From the NCBI GenBank assembly GCA_903813345.2, contig CAIIXF020000011.1:35004166-35068165 (forward strand): DNA of 64,000 nt, in the 5' to 3' direction. Below are positions 12,943 through 38,472 of this stretch, in pieces. Source of the DNA: Owenia fusiformis (Eukaryota > Annelida > Polychaeta > Sabellida > Oweniidae). A program made the position numbers and the translations under genes. Each line of letters starts with the position of its first letter. Within the stretch, counting starts at the first letter, position 1. Below the pieces are notes generated by a model. The model made no database searches. It was given only the letters and a program-made list of their open reading frames with translations, and was not told the DNA's origin.

Positions 12943-13142
12943 GTCCAGAATATCTTCTTTCTTTTTACCCCCTGCTATAAGCAGTTAGCATTTCCCCGAT
13001 TAAGAACTCGCAATTTGATTCGCTGTCTCAACAGCGATTATGTGTACGTCATTGGTGCATAATTAGATCACGTGACTCAGTTTAATCGGGCGCTACCAAA
13101 TTGGTTATAGCAGGGTAAAAGAAGGAGGTACGGATTCTGGAC
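12943..13142. mobile_element. 200-bp MITE with about 60-bp terminal inverted repeats
   Basis: The ends GTCCAGAAT...ATTCTGGAC are inverted, and similarity continues inward for about 60 bp (TTACCC..CTGCTATAA against TTATAGCAGGGTAA; CCGATTAA against TTAATCGGG). The central 80 bp is unrelated between arms. No open frame. It sits just 3' of the TAK1 gene. Confidence 0.75.
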
Positions 13143-13407
13143 ACCTACTTAGGAGGGAGGATGTACACTGACCAAAGATGCAATATTTCACTATTAATGT
13201 ATTATAATTTAGATTGCACATGTATATCTGTGACCCATTTGAGCCATGAGTGAACGCATACAAATTGTTATGCTGGGTTATCAGTTTCCTTTGAATATGT
13301 TGGTACTATATGTACAGTGAAAATGCATTCTAGGAAGGGATCTCTGATATGCTGGCATAGCAGGTACATGCTCTTACTTGTAGATGTTATATGGGAAATT
13401 GTAAGTA

Positions 13408-13992
13408 TGCTGGGATACCTGCTTTACAAATCATAGGTATACTGGGATATCAACTACCTGCTTTACACGTTGGAGGTATACTGGGATATCAACTACCTGC
13501 TTTACAAGTTGTGGGTATACTGGGATATCAACTACCTGCAATACAAGTTGTAGGTATGCTGGGATATCAACTCCCTGCTTTACAAGTCGTAGGTATGCTG
13601 GGATATCAACTACCTGCTTTACAAGTTGCAGGTATACTGGGATATCAACTACCTGCTTCACAAGTTGTGGGTATACTGGGATATCAACTACCTGCAATAC
13701 AAGTTGTGGGTATACTGGGATATCAACTACCTGCAATACAAGTTGTAGGTATGCTGGGATATCAACTCCCTGCTTTACAAGTCGTAGGTATGCTGGGATA
13801 TCAACTACCTGCTTTACAAGTCGTAGGTATGCTGGGATATCAACTCCCTGCTTTATCAGTACAAGGTTGGCTAGGATATCTGCCAATCCAAATATTCATA
13901 ATTATGTTGGGACATCAGCTATCTACTATACAAGTCCAAGGTAAGCTGGGATAACAACTAACTGCAGAACAAGACCTAGGTATGCTGGGATA

Positions 13993-14009
<17 letters not shown>
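13408..14009. repeat. 39-bp minisatellite overlapping the TAK1 stop codon and 3' UTR
   Basis: About 15 copies of a 39-bp unit (GCTGGGATATCAACTACCTGC plus 18 nt). The unit is 13 codons long, so frames stay open on both strands across the array; this is not evidence of a protein. The last unit (GCTGGGATATCATGTACCTGC) contains, on the minus strand, the final codons and TGA of TAK1 (stop 13993-13995), so the array appears to have grown out of the TAK1 coding end. Most units are nearly identical. Confidence 0.9.
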
Positions 14010-26674
<12,665 letters not shown>

Positions 26675-26891
26675 ATTCTTTCATATTTTGGTAGCCTGCA
26701 TATTTTTCCTTATTTTGCTGTGTCGGCGAGGTTCAAAACAAGCTAATAAGGTCACTAATTGAGAAACATTCCAACATTTTGTGGATTTTTATCCAATCCG
26801 GAAGTGTCTAGCCGAAGATTTAGTAACGCTAGTTCTGATTGGCTAAGACGATCTTCGAAAGGTGGCGCTTGCTGTAATCGCCATTTTCAAC
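26675..26891. promoter_or_regulatory. Shared bidirectional promoter of MAP3K7 and PAXBP1
   Basis: Only 217 bp separate the two divergent start codons. The interval has CCAAT at 26793-26797, an ETS/GABP-type CCGGAAGTG at 26798-26806, an inverted CCAAT (ATTGG) at 26838-26842, and a YY1-like CGCCATTTTC at 26879-26888 immediately before the PAXBP1 ATG. No TATA box is evident. These are classic parts of housekeeping bidirectional promoters; binding is inferred from sequence only. Confidence 0.7.
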
Positions 26892-29800
26892 ATGAGTTTG
26901 TTTCGAAAACCTAAACGCAATTTCAGGAAGAAAATAGAAGTGATCGACTCAGATGAAGAAAATTCTACAGTGGCGGATGATGGTGCAACACCCGAAGAAT
27001 CCAATGGTACCAATATCAATGATATAGCGTCCGAAATTAAAGAGAAAAAGAAGAAGAAAAAGAAGGAAAAAGAAAAATTGGACAAAAAAAATCCAGTCAG
27101 TTTCCATCATCATGATGAAGAAGAAGGTAACGTTTTTCAAACGACATTCAGATATTTTCAATGGAAACATTTAACACTATCATTGATAGATACAACCTAT
27201 GGATGCGACCATTTGATTTAAAGAAAACCTTTAGCTTGTATACTCAATAATGATGACCCATTGTTATCCCGTGGCAGGACTTTAGTCCTGAAACGTCTCA
27301 ATCTTTTGCCTGTACGATTACAACATGGGAGAATTTTCTACGCCTCTTGCACTTAAGATACCTACTTCAATAGATTCCTTGGTATTTTAGCATTCTTTTG
27401 AAGCAGTCAGATCAGTCCAGCTCTTGAAAGAGTTGGCTAAACTGATTGGCTATTTTAGAATTGTGTCATATCTCACTCTCAGTAGGGGTTATCCCGTGCC
27501 AGGACTATAGTCCTGCATTGAGCACTTTCTTTTGCCTGTACGATTACAATTTGGGAGAATTATCTACGCCCCTTACACTTAAGATACCTACTTCAATAGA
27601 TTCCTGGGTATTAATTTTAGCATTCTTTTCGTCTAGTTGAATCCACAATTGTCCTGGGTATATCGGCAGAACGGGAACATTTTCTTTTTCATCGAGAGAT
27701 ATTCCATCAATTTCCAAGATGGCGGTTGGATTTAAAAGGGGACTCCCCGTTCGACTGACCCGGATGTAGCCCGGAAGAACCAATAAATGGAGGAATTTGA
27801 TGGTTGAAATAAGTTAAATATTACACGCAAATATTGTGATTAAAAACAAAAATTTCTTTGTTCTGCCGATAAACCCAGACAATTCTGGATTCAACTACAC
27901 GAAAAGAATGCCAAAATACCAAGGAATCTATTGAAATGGATATCTTAAGTGTAAGAAGCGTAGAAAATTCTCCCATGTTGTAATCGTACAGGTAAAAGAA
28001 TAAGACGTTCGCAGGACTATAGTCCTCGCACGGGATAAAGTAAGGGGACTTGATGGATGGGGTTACCTTGTCCCGTGGTTGGTAATTCTGATTTGCGGGT
28101 TTAGCCATCTTAGATTAAGATCTTACCCATTGGAGTTTTCGATCGCATAGATTATATAAGTATAAACCAATGTTGAAATACCCACATTACAATATTACCC
28201 CCTACATTAAATTTTGATGGAAGACCCTAACACCAAACATTCTGTAGGGGAGAAATCTATCTGAGTACGTCTATCCCAGGTAGAAGCGGTCAAGACAGCC
28301 CTCCTCTGAAAGCGTGACACTTGTTCACCTCAGGATCAACTCAAGAGAAGTATGATAATCCATTTTGTATGTCTGCCTTGATGCATTTTCAGAAGAGGAA
28401 GTGTTTAAGATTAAGAAGTCCAGTCACAGTAAGAGAATCGCAAAACAACTGAAGCGTGAGACAAAGAAAGAGAAAGAAGAAAAGGAGAAGGTTAACACCC
28501 AAGTGTCTGCAACAGGAGCATATTCTCTTGAAAATATACAGGTTAGTGCAGAACATTATGACAACTCTAATTGACTTGCCAATTATTGCCATTATTATTG
28601 GACACTCCAAATGTATAACTGATTTTCGTATTCTTAATACTGTAATACTAAATATCCTTGTGTTTGGCAGAAACAAGAATTAAAATGTTTATTCCCCATT
28701 GGGGTGGACTGACATCTTAAACCTTGTGTTTGATAGAAACAAGAATTGTTTTTCTGTATCATGAAATTCTGATTAAGAATCACCACTCTTCCATGTGTTT
28801 TCCAGAAACTGAAGGGCGAACAAAATGGTACAAAGGAGCAAGACTTTGGTCCAAGAATTAGGACGCCATCTCCATTCTCAGGTGATTCTGAAGATGAGAA
28901 GGTTCAGCCTCCTAAAGGTCCAACATTCAATGATGTTTTGGAAGGTGAGTTTATGAGACTTCTGCATGTTTTAGAACTCATGTCATAAATAACTAATCAC
29001 CTAATGGTTGATGGATTCTGCAATTATTTTAAACAGTGTTAAAATTGGTTAGTGTTACATAATTCAAGTTCAATCCTGCGTCATGTACAGGCGTGATTTT
29101 TACATTTTATTAATGAATAGATGAAAAATGAAATTTGATTCTTAAAAATAAGAACAAAAATTCTGAGTAAATGTTTACAGTTGTAATTGATATTGATTTG
29201 TTTGCCAGCTGGAGTTATCCCAGATGCAAAGATGATACATTTAGCCAGAAAGAAACGTCAACAGGCACGAGAACTAGGTGGTGAATTCATTCCATTAGAG
29301 GATACAGAAAAAGTGGAGAAAGATAATTCAAGATTGATAAGGTATTACCAATGCATCATAAATGATTTTTTACAAGACATGGGTCTCATTACTAGTCATT
29401 AGTAACAGGTAAAAGTCAATGTTCTTCAGTTGGTTTTACCAATATTACCTGTTATTTTGTGTTTCTTTGTTAAAATTATAAACGAAACCCCTGCTTTTAC
29501 ATAAAGTAGACTTGAGTGTTAGAGGATTGTGTACAATAAATTTTGATTGTATTCTTGGATTCAAGTGTCCCAGAAATTCAATTTCAAGGCTATTCCGCTC
29601 ACTCCTATTAATGCAAATGATCTCTAATTGTACAAATATGATGTTTCATTTCATAAAGCTCTTATTCATTGTTTTAGGGAAGATGACAATGACCTGTCTG
29701 AAGATGAAGAGAGGGTCAGTATGAGCCTTAAGAAAGACAGAGACCAGGAGAGACGTAGGATTCATGACACAATCATGATGGCAGAAGAAGGTGGGCTCTA

Positions 29801-32800
29801 AGCTAACAAACATAAAACTACCACCTAAATCTTCAACATTTTGATTTTTAAAGAATATTTTCATTTATACTACATGAAGTGGTAGTAAAGTCCCTTAAAA
29901 CTATTTTCATAGTTTATAAATTTTGGCATGTTCATAGTTAGGATACTACTTTTAATCAATTTGACTGTTCAATATTGTGATTTGTTACCATGGTAACCAT
30001 TGCTATGTGTTGCTAGGGAGTGATGAAAGTGATCATGATCATGATCAATGGATCGAACAACAAATACGTAAGGGAACCAGTATACCCAAGGTATGACTTA
30101 CTGCACTGCTTAGTGATATAAATCAAAGAAAAATATGACTTCTTAAAAGCAAAATCTTAAATGACAGGAAAGCTTCCAGAGTTTTTGCTTTCTTTCACCT
30201 TTGTATTAAAAACTAGAATTATTAAAAAACATAATGTTCATTTTTGAAACATGTTTCTTCATAGTGGATGTTCATTGTCAATTACTTATCATTGCCCACA
30301 TTGAAAATAATGAATTTAATGTAAAATGGTTGAATGCTGAAGCTTTCAATTAATTATTCATTTTGTATTCTTACAAGGGATTAATAATCAAAAGTTGTCC
30401 TTTTTAACATTGGACGATAAACAGTAAAGCGCTCTGTTTCAGAAATCTACAGTTTAGGAAAATCATCTATGGTTTTCTTCCCTACCTATTTTCTAGGTTC
30501 TGACATCTCAACCGGGACCCTGCCCAACCATGCCTGACAGTAATGCTTACTCAGCTTTCAACACACAGAGACCCCCTGGCATATTCACAAACCAGCCCTC
30601 CACAGACTATGCCCCACAACCAGGCAGTATAGAGGCAATTCCTATGGATGTTGATACTAGTGCAGCCAAGGGGCCTTCTGAAGCTGATCTTCCTACTCTG
30701 TCTGTGGCGCAGATCAGAAATAAATTAAAAGAAAGGTAAATTACAGTTAAGCCTATAAAGTGGAGCATATCTCTAAAAACGCCTCCATAATTGGAACACT
30801 TTTTCAAAGTCATGTTAGATATGCAGATTTTCCATTTAGCCAGTTTTCTGTGTCGAGTCAGTTGGATATTAGAAAAGAATTCATGAAATGAGTTTCTCTC
30901 AAATTGTACAATTCAATTGCTATAAAAATGAGTAAATTCACTTTTCTATATTGTGCATTTAGTATTCCTGAAGTAATTACAATTCTTTGTTATGTTTCAG
31001 GTTGGACAATTTGGGTCAGGTACACAGGGTTCATTTACACGAGAGAGATGATATGGAAGAAAGACTGGAGGAAACGCAAACAAGCATCACAAAGATGGAT
31101 GGAAATGTTCAAAACTTGGAAAACCAATATCGGTTTTACCAAGAAATGAGGGGGTATGTTCGCGACATAGTTGAATGCTTTAACGAAAAGGTGGGTTGAT
31201 CATTTACATAAAGGGGCATTAGGGGCGGGTCATGCTATTGTGTGTATTGTGCAGGGGTCTTGTTTTGTGTCTTGTCATCACAGCAGGGGCCTTTGATGTG
31301 TTATCTTGTGCAGGGGCGTAATGCTCCGAGGGGAGGTCATTATATGCTGTGTCAAAAGCTAATTTTAGTTCAGTTAATTTCAAATATTTTGTTTCAATTT
31401 TTCGTGACATATTGTACAATTCTATAGGCTTTAACACAGCGAGGGATGTGCAATTGATTATAAGTCAATTTTTACATATGCTGAATACCAGCAAGCATAC
31501 ATAGTACAAAGTATGTTATATTTTATATTCAATAATATGAAAGTTAACTGTGTTTTATAATCATATCCATGTTTGCAGAAACAGTTTTTAAGATGCAGAG
31601 TACAAGGACGTTTTTTTTATATTATTATTGGACATTCTAGAATGTTCATGAACGTATTGAACTAATTGAATTCATACTCAAAATGTTGATGATTTCCCAT
31701 TAAACAATCTATTTTATCAAATTTAATGTGCATGCTGTATTCAAAAAAGAAAGATATATTACCATGGTGTTTTAAAAGAAAATGTCATCTTGTTGGAATG
31801 CTTTCAGATATAAGTATCTTAACTACTCCAAACAGTCATTAGAGTAAGCCATGATGTTATGATTTAAGCTAACTTTGTGTATTTTCTCTCCCATAATGTA
31901 GGTCCCTCAGATCCAAGGCCTAGAACAAGCCATGATGACGATGCTGAAGGAGCAAGCAGAAAAACTGGTGAAAAGACGACAGCAAGATATCAAAGATGAA
32001 TCTGATATTTATTCTTCTAGTAAGTCTTTTCAAAGCAAACATGTTCCAAGCTTCATTGCATATTGGTGATATTGGTGCATCAATCAGTTGAAAATCTAGT
32101 TCTTTCAAGTTGAAATCATGAAAATTGTAAATATAAGTTGTATAGAATTGAAAGTTAAACTTTGCAAAAGGTTACTGATAATAATTTTGCAATGGTATAC
32201 AATGTAGGCTCCTGATTTTATAATGAGTTAATTCGGTGATCAGGTTCTTTGTCCATCATATATTCATTTATGTTTCAACTACTCTTTGTTTTGACCTACT
32301 TTGCAACTTGACCTATTTTCAAAAAGAAAAATGAATAACCATCTCAATTTAATTTACATTACATCTTTTTATAATGTTTTAATCAATAAATAATTGAAAA
32401 TGCTGTGTACATTTAATTATCCATGTAGGTAAGGCAGTGTCTGCCCCTCACCTGACTGGCAATATACAAGAACTCTCAGAGAACAAGAAGCGAAGAGCAG
32501 CAGAGAGGGAGGCTAGAAGGTTTGTCAGTTTAAAGTTATTTAAACAAACTTTTCTTGAAGAAATGTCCCTTCGTACAGTAATCTAAAAATCTGACCTCCA
32601 AATAACATGGCACCAGGAAATCAATTTAACAATTTTCCATTATATGGCCTAGTTAACCATAAATAAAAAATGATTTCAAAATTCACTGCAATAACTAGGT
32701 TCATCAAATGGTGTGTGGTGTCAATGCTCATCTATCTCAAAAGCAATGTTTTTTGTTGATTCAATAGGTATTTTTCACCCCTTGCTCAATAGCCATGATA

Positions 32801-35800
32801 TACTATACTAGTATCTTCAACATAGAGAACTCAGTTTTAAAAACAATTTTCACTATTAGAGCAAGAAGGCGTCATGCAAGACAACGCAATGACCTGTCAT
32901 CTGCAAGTAACCATAGAGACGGAATGTCAACAGATGATGAGGATAACCATGGCGATGCTGGCAGATTCTCTGCTGAGAAAGGTACAATTGCTAAAGATTA
33001 AATGATAAAATATTTAGATAATTAATGAATAAATTTCTTAACAAAGCTAAACATAATACTTCATATAAGATATCTGGGAATTATTTTAAGTATTTTACCT
33101 TATGTTATATGACAATGAAATAGAAAGTAAAAAAATCATTCTGAGCAAGGAAATATCATTGAGACTGTGGAATACAAAATTTCTGATTGTTGTAAGTTAT
33201 ACTTTTTATCACATTGATCTTTTTTGAAATAATAATTCATTTTTTAAATTGTAAGTATCACATGAGATATATTTTCAGAACGCATTATGGAAGAATCTAA
33301 GAAGATATTTGAGGATGTGATGGATGATTTCTACAAGTTTAAACCTATGAAAAGCAGATTTGAGAGATGGAAATATGAGTATGGGGACTCCTACACAGAG
33401 GCATATATCTCCCTCTGTCTGCCTAAGTTATTTACTCCCCTTGTGCGACTTAATCTTATACATTGGTCTCCATTAGATGTAAGTTTGGATTTCATCAGAT
33501 ATGTTATTTTTGATAATGCACATTTGTCTTTCATTTATATCTGACAATTAGTTAATTTGTGATGTTTTCTCAGAACTCTGTGCTTCGCATATTATATATA
33601 TATTTATCCCACGATTAATGTGTTATCTGTACAATAACAGCTATTGATATTTCTGATATAATTGAAATCCGTGTGATATTTTCCAGAAAATCGTTTATCA
33701 AACTCATATGCGTGTGATATCGTTTATCTCACGCATATCCGTGTGATATCACATTTGTATTTCGCGCCACAATATTGTTGGAAATTAGGTCAGATAATTT
33801 ATTCTCTTTTGAGAAAATAGGTCTGCCAGTGTCCTGGAAATTGGATCAGAACATCACAAGGTGATTGTAATCATGGGATAAACCCAATATCACATAATTT
33901 CTCGTGATATCATTTTATCGCCTCGTAGATATCAAATATCAACACTGATTCGCTTCGCTCACTCGTGTTGATATTTGATATCAACTCGGCGATAAAAATG
34001 ATATCACTCAAAATGATGTGATATTCTGTATTTATTGTACACTTGTGAATATACTTGGAATTCACGTCACCCGAATAGGCCTGTACAAATGTGGATATTG
34101 AATCCTGCATGATTTCATTACATAGAAAATATGTTTCACAGTTTATGATGTAAAAGCATCTAGTGCATTTTTCAGGCAACCTGTCGCAACTTTGAAGAAA
34201 TGGGATGGTATGAAGCTTTGATGTTCTTTGGTTTTCGAGAAGGAGTAGAGACACCTAGTGATGAGCAAGATATGAAACTTGTACCAAGCATTATAGAAAA
34301 AGTCATCATGTCAAAAATAACAGGTTAGAATTAAACATAAAATCACAAAGATGATTTTCAGTCATGTTGTATAGATCAAGATATCTGTTGTATACATACA
34401 TGTACAATGTAGATTAAACTTTGTAAATTAAAGTTGTATATTATTGAAAACTCACAGATGATTCTCTATAAACACGATGATTATACACGATGTGAATGTA
34501 TGAATGAATGAATTGGAATGGAATTAATTGTTATTTAGATCAGCTACGTGATTTTTCTTGCAGAATATGTAAGTGGTGTTTGGGACCCCTTATCAACATC
34601 GCAAACTGTACAGTTGGTTAGTGTTGTGAGGAATATAAGCGAGGAATACCCCACTGCTAGTGGAGAAAATAAAAATGCACAGGTATGTTGAAAAGTCTAA
34701 ATATTTTTCAAAATTTGAATGATATTAGAGCTGTTAGTCTCTTCAATTGTTAAGCTCGGGGTGGATGTGGGAGAAAATATGAAAATTAGGTGCTAAAAGC
34801 TAGATATCAAAGACGGGCTTGGACAAGAATTGAATAAGATGTACATCCAATTCATGTGTTTATCATATATTCTGTTGCAGACTCTCTATAGATCAGTAGT
34901 CCAACGTATAAGAAAATCCCTTGATGAAGATGTATTTATGCCACTATACCCTAAAACGTAAGTTACGTTGCCTAAGTGATTTTACACTAGAACCAGCTTG
35001 GTACAAGTTTTAAATGATCACATTTTCGAAAATTGTTAATTTACAGGTTATGGAAATTGATTCCAATAAAAGATTATCACATTACATTCACATAAAAAGG
35101 TGTTTTACTGTATAATCAATTCAGTTAAACTGTTCCCAGCTCATTCAGTTGATGAAAATTATTATTTTGTTCACATATCCATTTAGTAAGCCATGTACTT
35201 TAGAAATTGTTTACATCTGAAACTAAGAATAATATTTGTGAATAATTAGAAATTTCTTCAACCACAAGACTTTAATTAATACTACATGTACTTATATGCT
35301 GTAAGTATTAATAAGAATACAATATCAACGTGGTATGTATATTTGTTATTTCAGCATGTTGGAGAATAGGATGTCCGGGGCCTCAGTCTTCTTCCACAGA
35401 CAGTTCTGGTCACTTATAAAGGTAAGCCAGAGTTAGTCTTAGTGGCTGCATTGTGCTTTGGAAATATTGCTTGATGTAAAAGTAGTACTTGTATGATGCT
35501 GAAATGTGCCTTTGCACACATATGTAATATGACATATTTCAATTATCAGAGACAAACGTTGAATAATTAGAGACATGAGTTGCCATTCCTGCTGTTAATG
35601 CTCCAAGACTTCACAAGTTTACACCTTTAAGTTTAGAAAATTTTCAAATATTTCTTCTTCTAATTCTTCCTGATGAAAATATTATAAGTTCAGTATAAAA
35701 GATAAATCTAAATCTACAAAACCGCTACACTAAAAATCCAGTTATTTCAGTTTAAAAGAATGTCTTAACCTGACTACAAAATTGCAATATCATGTTAAAG

Positions 35801-38436
35801 TTTAAAGTGTGGGTAATTTTCAAAAAGCTAAATGAAAAAAAAATTGATAAAATGCGGAAAAAAGAAGGAATACAATAAACAGAATTTCTAAGGTGCCAGT
35901 AGGTAGTTTCACCACCAGCAGGCTAATTTGGGTTAGATAACAGCAGACCACAATGAATGTGAATAACACACCAAAATACACTTGACAACAAAAATAGAAA
36001 ACAAAAACTTAATATTAGACTACACCTGGATTTGAACCTTTGAACTCTCAACTCCAATAATCTCTGACATAAAATCGCTCATATTTCCAAAATAGTAACA
36101 TTTTATCACTTATAATCACAAAAGATGAGTGTCGAATTAGCTAGCTGGGGTGCCCCGACAAACCAACGCGTTGTGACGAAGGTCTGCCATAGTGGGGCAG
36201 GAGAAGGGTAGCTTTAGGCTCTAACCTGAGACCCAACTAGCCGTGGCTCATCCAGATTTATGAGGGGAATTTATACCTATTGAGTTTAGCTTATCAAAAC
36301 ACTATGAATCATACCGAGCTATTCAATATTGTTTTTGCCTTTACATGCTTATTTTCCTCTCATAGATATATTGTAATAGATTTAAATATTGTTTTGAATT
36401 TCTGAGTATTTTTTGTTCCACATTTTTCTCGATTAATTTTTTTCCTAGAGATAACCCAAAACCGAATTTACATTTTATTCACAGGCAAACCCAATACTTC
36501 AGTTCAGATAAGTATGTTTGTATTGGATATAGTTGCAATAGAATGGCTGTTCAATTTATTTACACACCCCTCATGAACCTATTGCCTGATAAAGCAGTTT
36601 TATGGAATTTTGTCATATGATATAATTTATACAATGTTAAATATTTTTATCCCCCATGTGTGAAAATCTACATTGTCTTATGTATTTATGAATGTAACTG
36701 ACACCATCCCTTTGTGAAAATGACATAAATATCTGCACGTTTATTTATTAGAACAGCATCTTTTACAAGCATTCCTAGTGACATCTTTAAATGTCTAAAG
36801 GAACTATAAAAATACTGCAAGTATTGTTAGCCAAGTCCCCTAGGAGTTTTAATAATATGTAGTTTATTAATCAGAATGGCCTGTTTTAAAACAAGTTCTT
36901 TCGTAGTGACATCTTTAAATGTTTAAATGAACTATATGAATGTTAGCCAAGTGCCCTGGAAATGTTATATACATGTATGTAACTGTCATGTATTTTCAGC
37001 TGATGGGTAATATTCTATGCTGGCAGGGTATATTGTCCACTGAACTAGTGCAGGAGCTTTCACTATATGGCGTACTCAATAGGTAAATACACATATTGCT
37101 TTTTATTGGCTCATATTACCAACACAAGTGGTGACATTCTTATAATCTCCAACTTTTTTTGTCGATGGTGTATAGTGAAATTCTGCATGTTAATGCGTTC
37201 TTATACTAGTGGTCAGAGATATAATATGGTTTTATTAGTACTGATGCCCTTTTAGGGCCAAACGTACATCCGATATACAATTTTCAATAACAGTAAGAAT
37301 AGTAATAAAGTAAAGAAAATAGGATTACATTCTTCAAATGACATATAGAGATATGCCCAAACATACAACAAATCCTGGAATCTGTAATAATATTGACCCA
37401 TTGATTTTGTATTATGAACTTTTACAAGTCAAAATCCTAATAAGTGGAACACTGTTGTTCAATTAGAGTGCTCGATGTACTACATTACATAATTTGTTTA
37501 TATTATAGGTATCTACTCTTGGCTTTCGCTAACTCCGAGGTCAATCAAGAAAGCCTGGAAAAATGTCAACAGGTAATACTATTACTTACATATACGTGTA
37601 TATACCAGTACCATCACATGGAGGTCACATTGTAGCATGTGGAAGAATAAGAAGTCATTTATAAGTCCTGAAGATCAACGCAGAATTAATGTGTATCTAG
37701 GCTCTATAAGCCAATAAACTTTCAACTTTGAAATAATGTTTTCACACCAGCCCTTAGGATTTCATTCTCTGATTTTAATTTACTAATATTCCATGTTTCA
37801 GATCTGTGTAATGTTCCCTAAAGATTGGTTTGTTGACCTGCAAGGAGATAGTACTCTACCCCAATTGGAGAATTTGTGCAGATATATCGTAACTGCTGTA
37901 ACCTCACTATTGCAGAATAATGAAAATGATAAAAACAGGTACACCATTTTCATTTAAGAAAAAAACATAATACACCATATATTTTGAGCTGACTTATATT
38001 TGATTCTAAAACTTAAACTTGTCAAGCCATATCTAATTAATACATCTGTTTTGACTGAAAAGTACGCCTGATTATATCATATATTAATTAGTGCTAATAC
38101 AGTATGTCAGAGGTCGTACAAGGCATATTTTAATTTATATTGTTTTATTTGGTTAAATCTCATTTACTGGTCACAGTGGGTATTACAATATTTGTGAACA
38201 TGTACATGCATATATTTTTCAAAACAATCTGATATTCAAATCTCATCTAAACTTAGGTTGAAGAACTTTATTTTGTGACTAAGCTTTGTCATAATAAACC
38301 TCATTTGTAAGGTTTGTTTAATAGTTTTTTCTTCATTTTTTTCAGGGATTTGATTCGCCAGTACACAAAAATTTTAGTAAATATCCATGCCATGGACCAT
38401 GCATCTGGTTTGGCGACACGTGTGGGATTAAGATGA
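26892..38436 (+). CDS. PAXBP1: PAXBP1 (GCFC1) nuclear protein, complete, 20 coding exons
   Basis: A GCF-C domain nuclear protein linked in vertebrates to Pax3/7-dependent histone methylation and related to spliceosome-disassembly factors. Exons: 26892-27126, 28393-28541, 28806-28944, 29209-29341, 29678-29790, 30017-30090, 30497-30735, 31001-31190, 31902-32019, 32429-32519, 32860-32981, 33279-33478, 34176-34323, 34564-34682, 34881-34957, 35355-35421, 37000-37082, 37509-37572, 37802-37938, 38346-38436. Phases agree throughout, giving 862 aa (human 917). Family marks: MSLFRKPKRNFRKK start, a Lys-rich run in exon 1, EEEVFKIKKSSHSKRI (exon 2), IPDAKMIHLARKKRQQAREL (exon 4), YRFYQEMRGYVRDIVECFNE (exon 8) and the GCF-C domain from about residue 535 (YISLCLPKLFTPLVRLNLIHW; DEDVFMPLYPK; FHRQFWSLIK). 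An upstream in-frame ATG at 26862 exists, but the conserved start is 26892. AATAAA at 38467 lies 31 nt past the stop. Confidence 0.95.
27264..27400 (+). mobile_element. Solo partial copy of the intron-1 foldback element arm
   Basis: TTATCCCGTGGCAGGACTTTAGTCCT and the following 110 bp match the left arm of the element at 27489-28038 in direct orientation, ending at GCATTCTTTT. Only one arm is present. Confidence 0.7.
27489..28038. mobile_element. 550-bp hAT-like foldback element in PAXBP1 intron 1
   Basis: Arms of about 195 bp (27489-27690 and 27846-28038, inverted) start TTATCCCGTG and carry an internal AGGACTATAGTCCT palindrome. The spacer is about 155 bp. Flanks AGTAGGGG (27481-27488) and AGTAAGGG (28039-28046) differ at one base and may be an 8-bp target duplication, as in hAT elements. 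Open frames across the arms have no recognised family. Confidence 0.65.
33904..34007. mobile_element. 104-bp hairpin (MITE-like) in PAXBP1 intron 12
   Basis: GTGATATCATTTTATCGCC...GGCGATAAAAATGATATCAC arms pair, continuing as GATATCAAATATCAACAC / GTGTTGATATTTGATATC around a loop TGATTCGCTTCGCTCACTC. Further GTGATATC motifs lie at 33670-33760, so the element may be larger or tandem. Confidence 0.7.
36774..36960. repeat. Two-copy direct repeat in PAXBP1 intron 16
   Basis: TAGTGACATCTTTAAATGT followed by a GTTAGCCAAGT..CCC segment occurs twice, near 36776 and 36905 (offset about 129 bp). No coding content. Confidence 0.6.
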
Positions 38437-38466
38437 CTAGAGGAGAAATTAGACCAAATTGATATA

Positions 38467-38472
38467 AATAAA
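38467..38472 (+). promoter_or_regulatory. Candidate polyadenylation signal for PAXBP1
   Basis: AATAAA 31 nt after the PAXBP1 stop. A second candidate at 39055-39060 would give a 3' UTR of about 0.6 kb. Confidence 0.4.

Noticed and set aside
13391-13954. Open frames on both strands encoding a 13-residue repeat protein (LGYQLPALQVVGM type)
   Set aside because: The unit is 39 bp, so any stop-free frame stays open throughout. The opposite strand is open too, and the array derives from the TAK1 3' end. No start context or family supports a protein.
27544-28108. Two minus-strand open frames of 79 and 95 codons in PAXBP1 intron 1
   Set aside because: Both lie in the foldback element, are partly mirror images, and carry no transposase motif.
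36120-36250. GC-richer segment with GGGGTGCCCCGAC, considered as a tRNA-derived SINE
   Set aside because: No acceptable A-box/B-box pair or tail was found.
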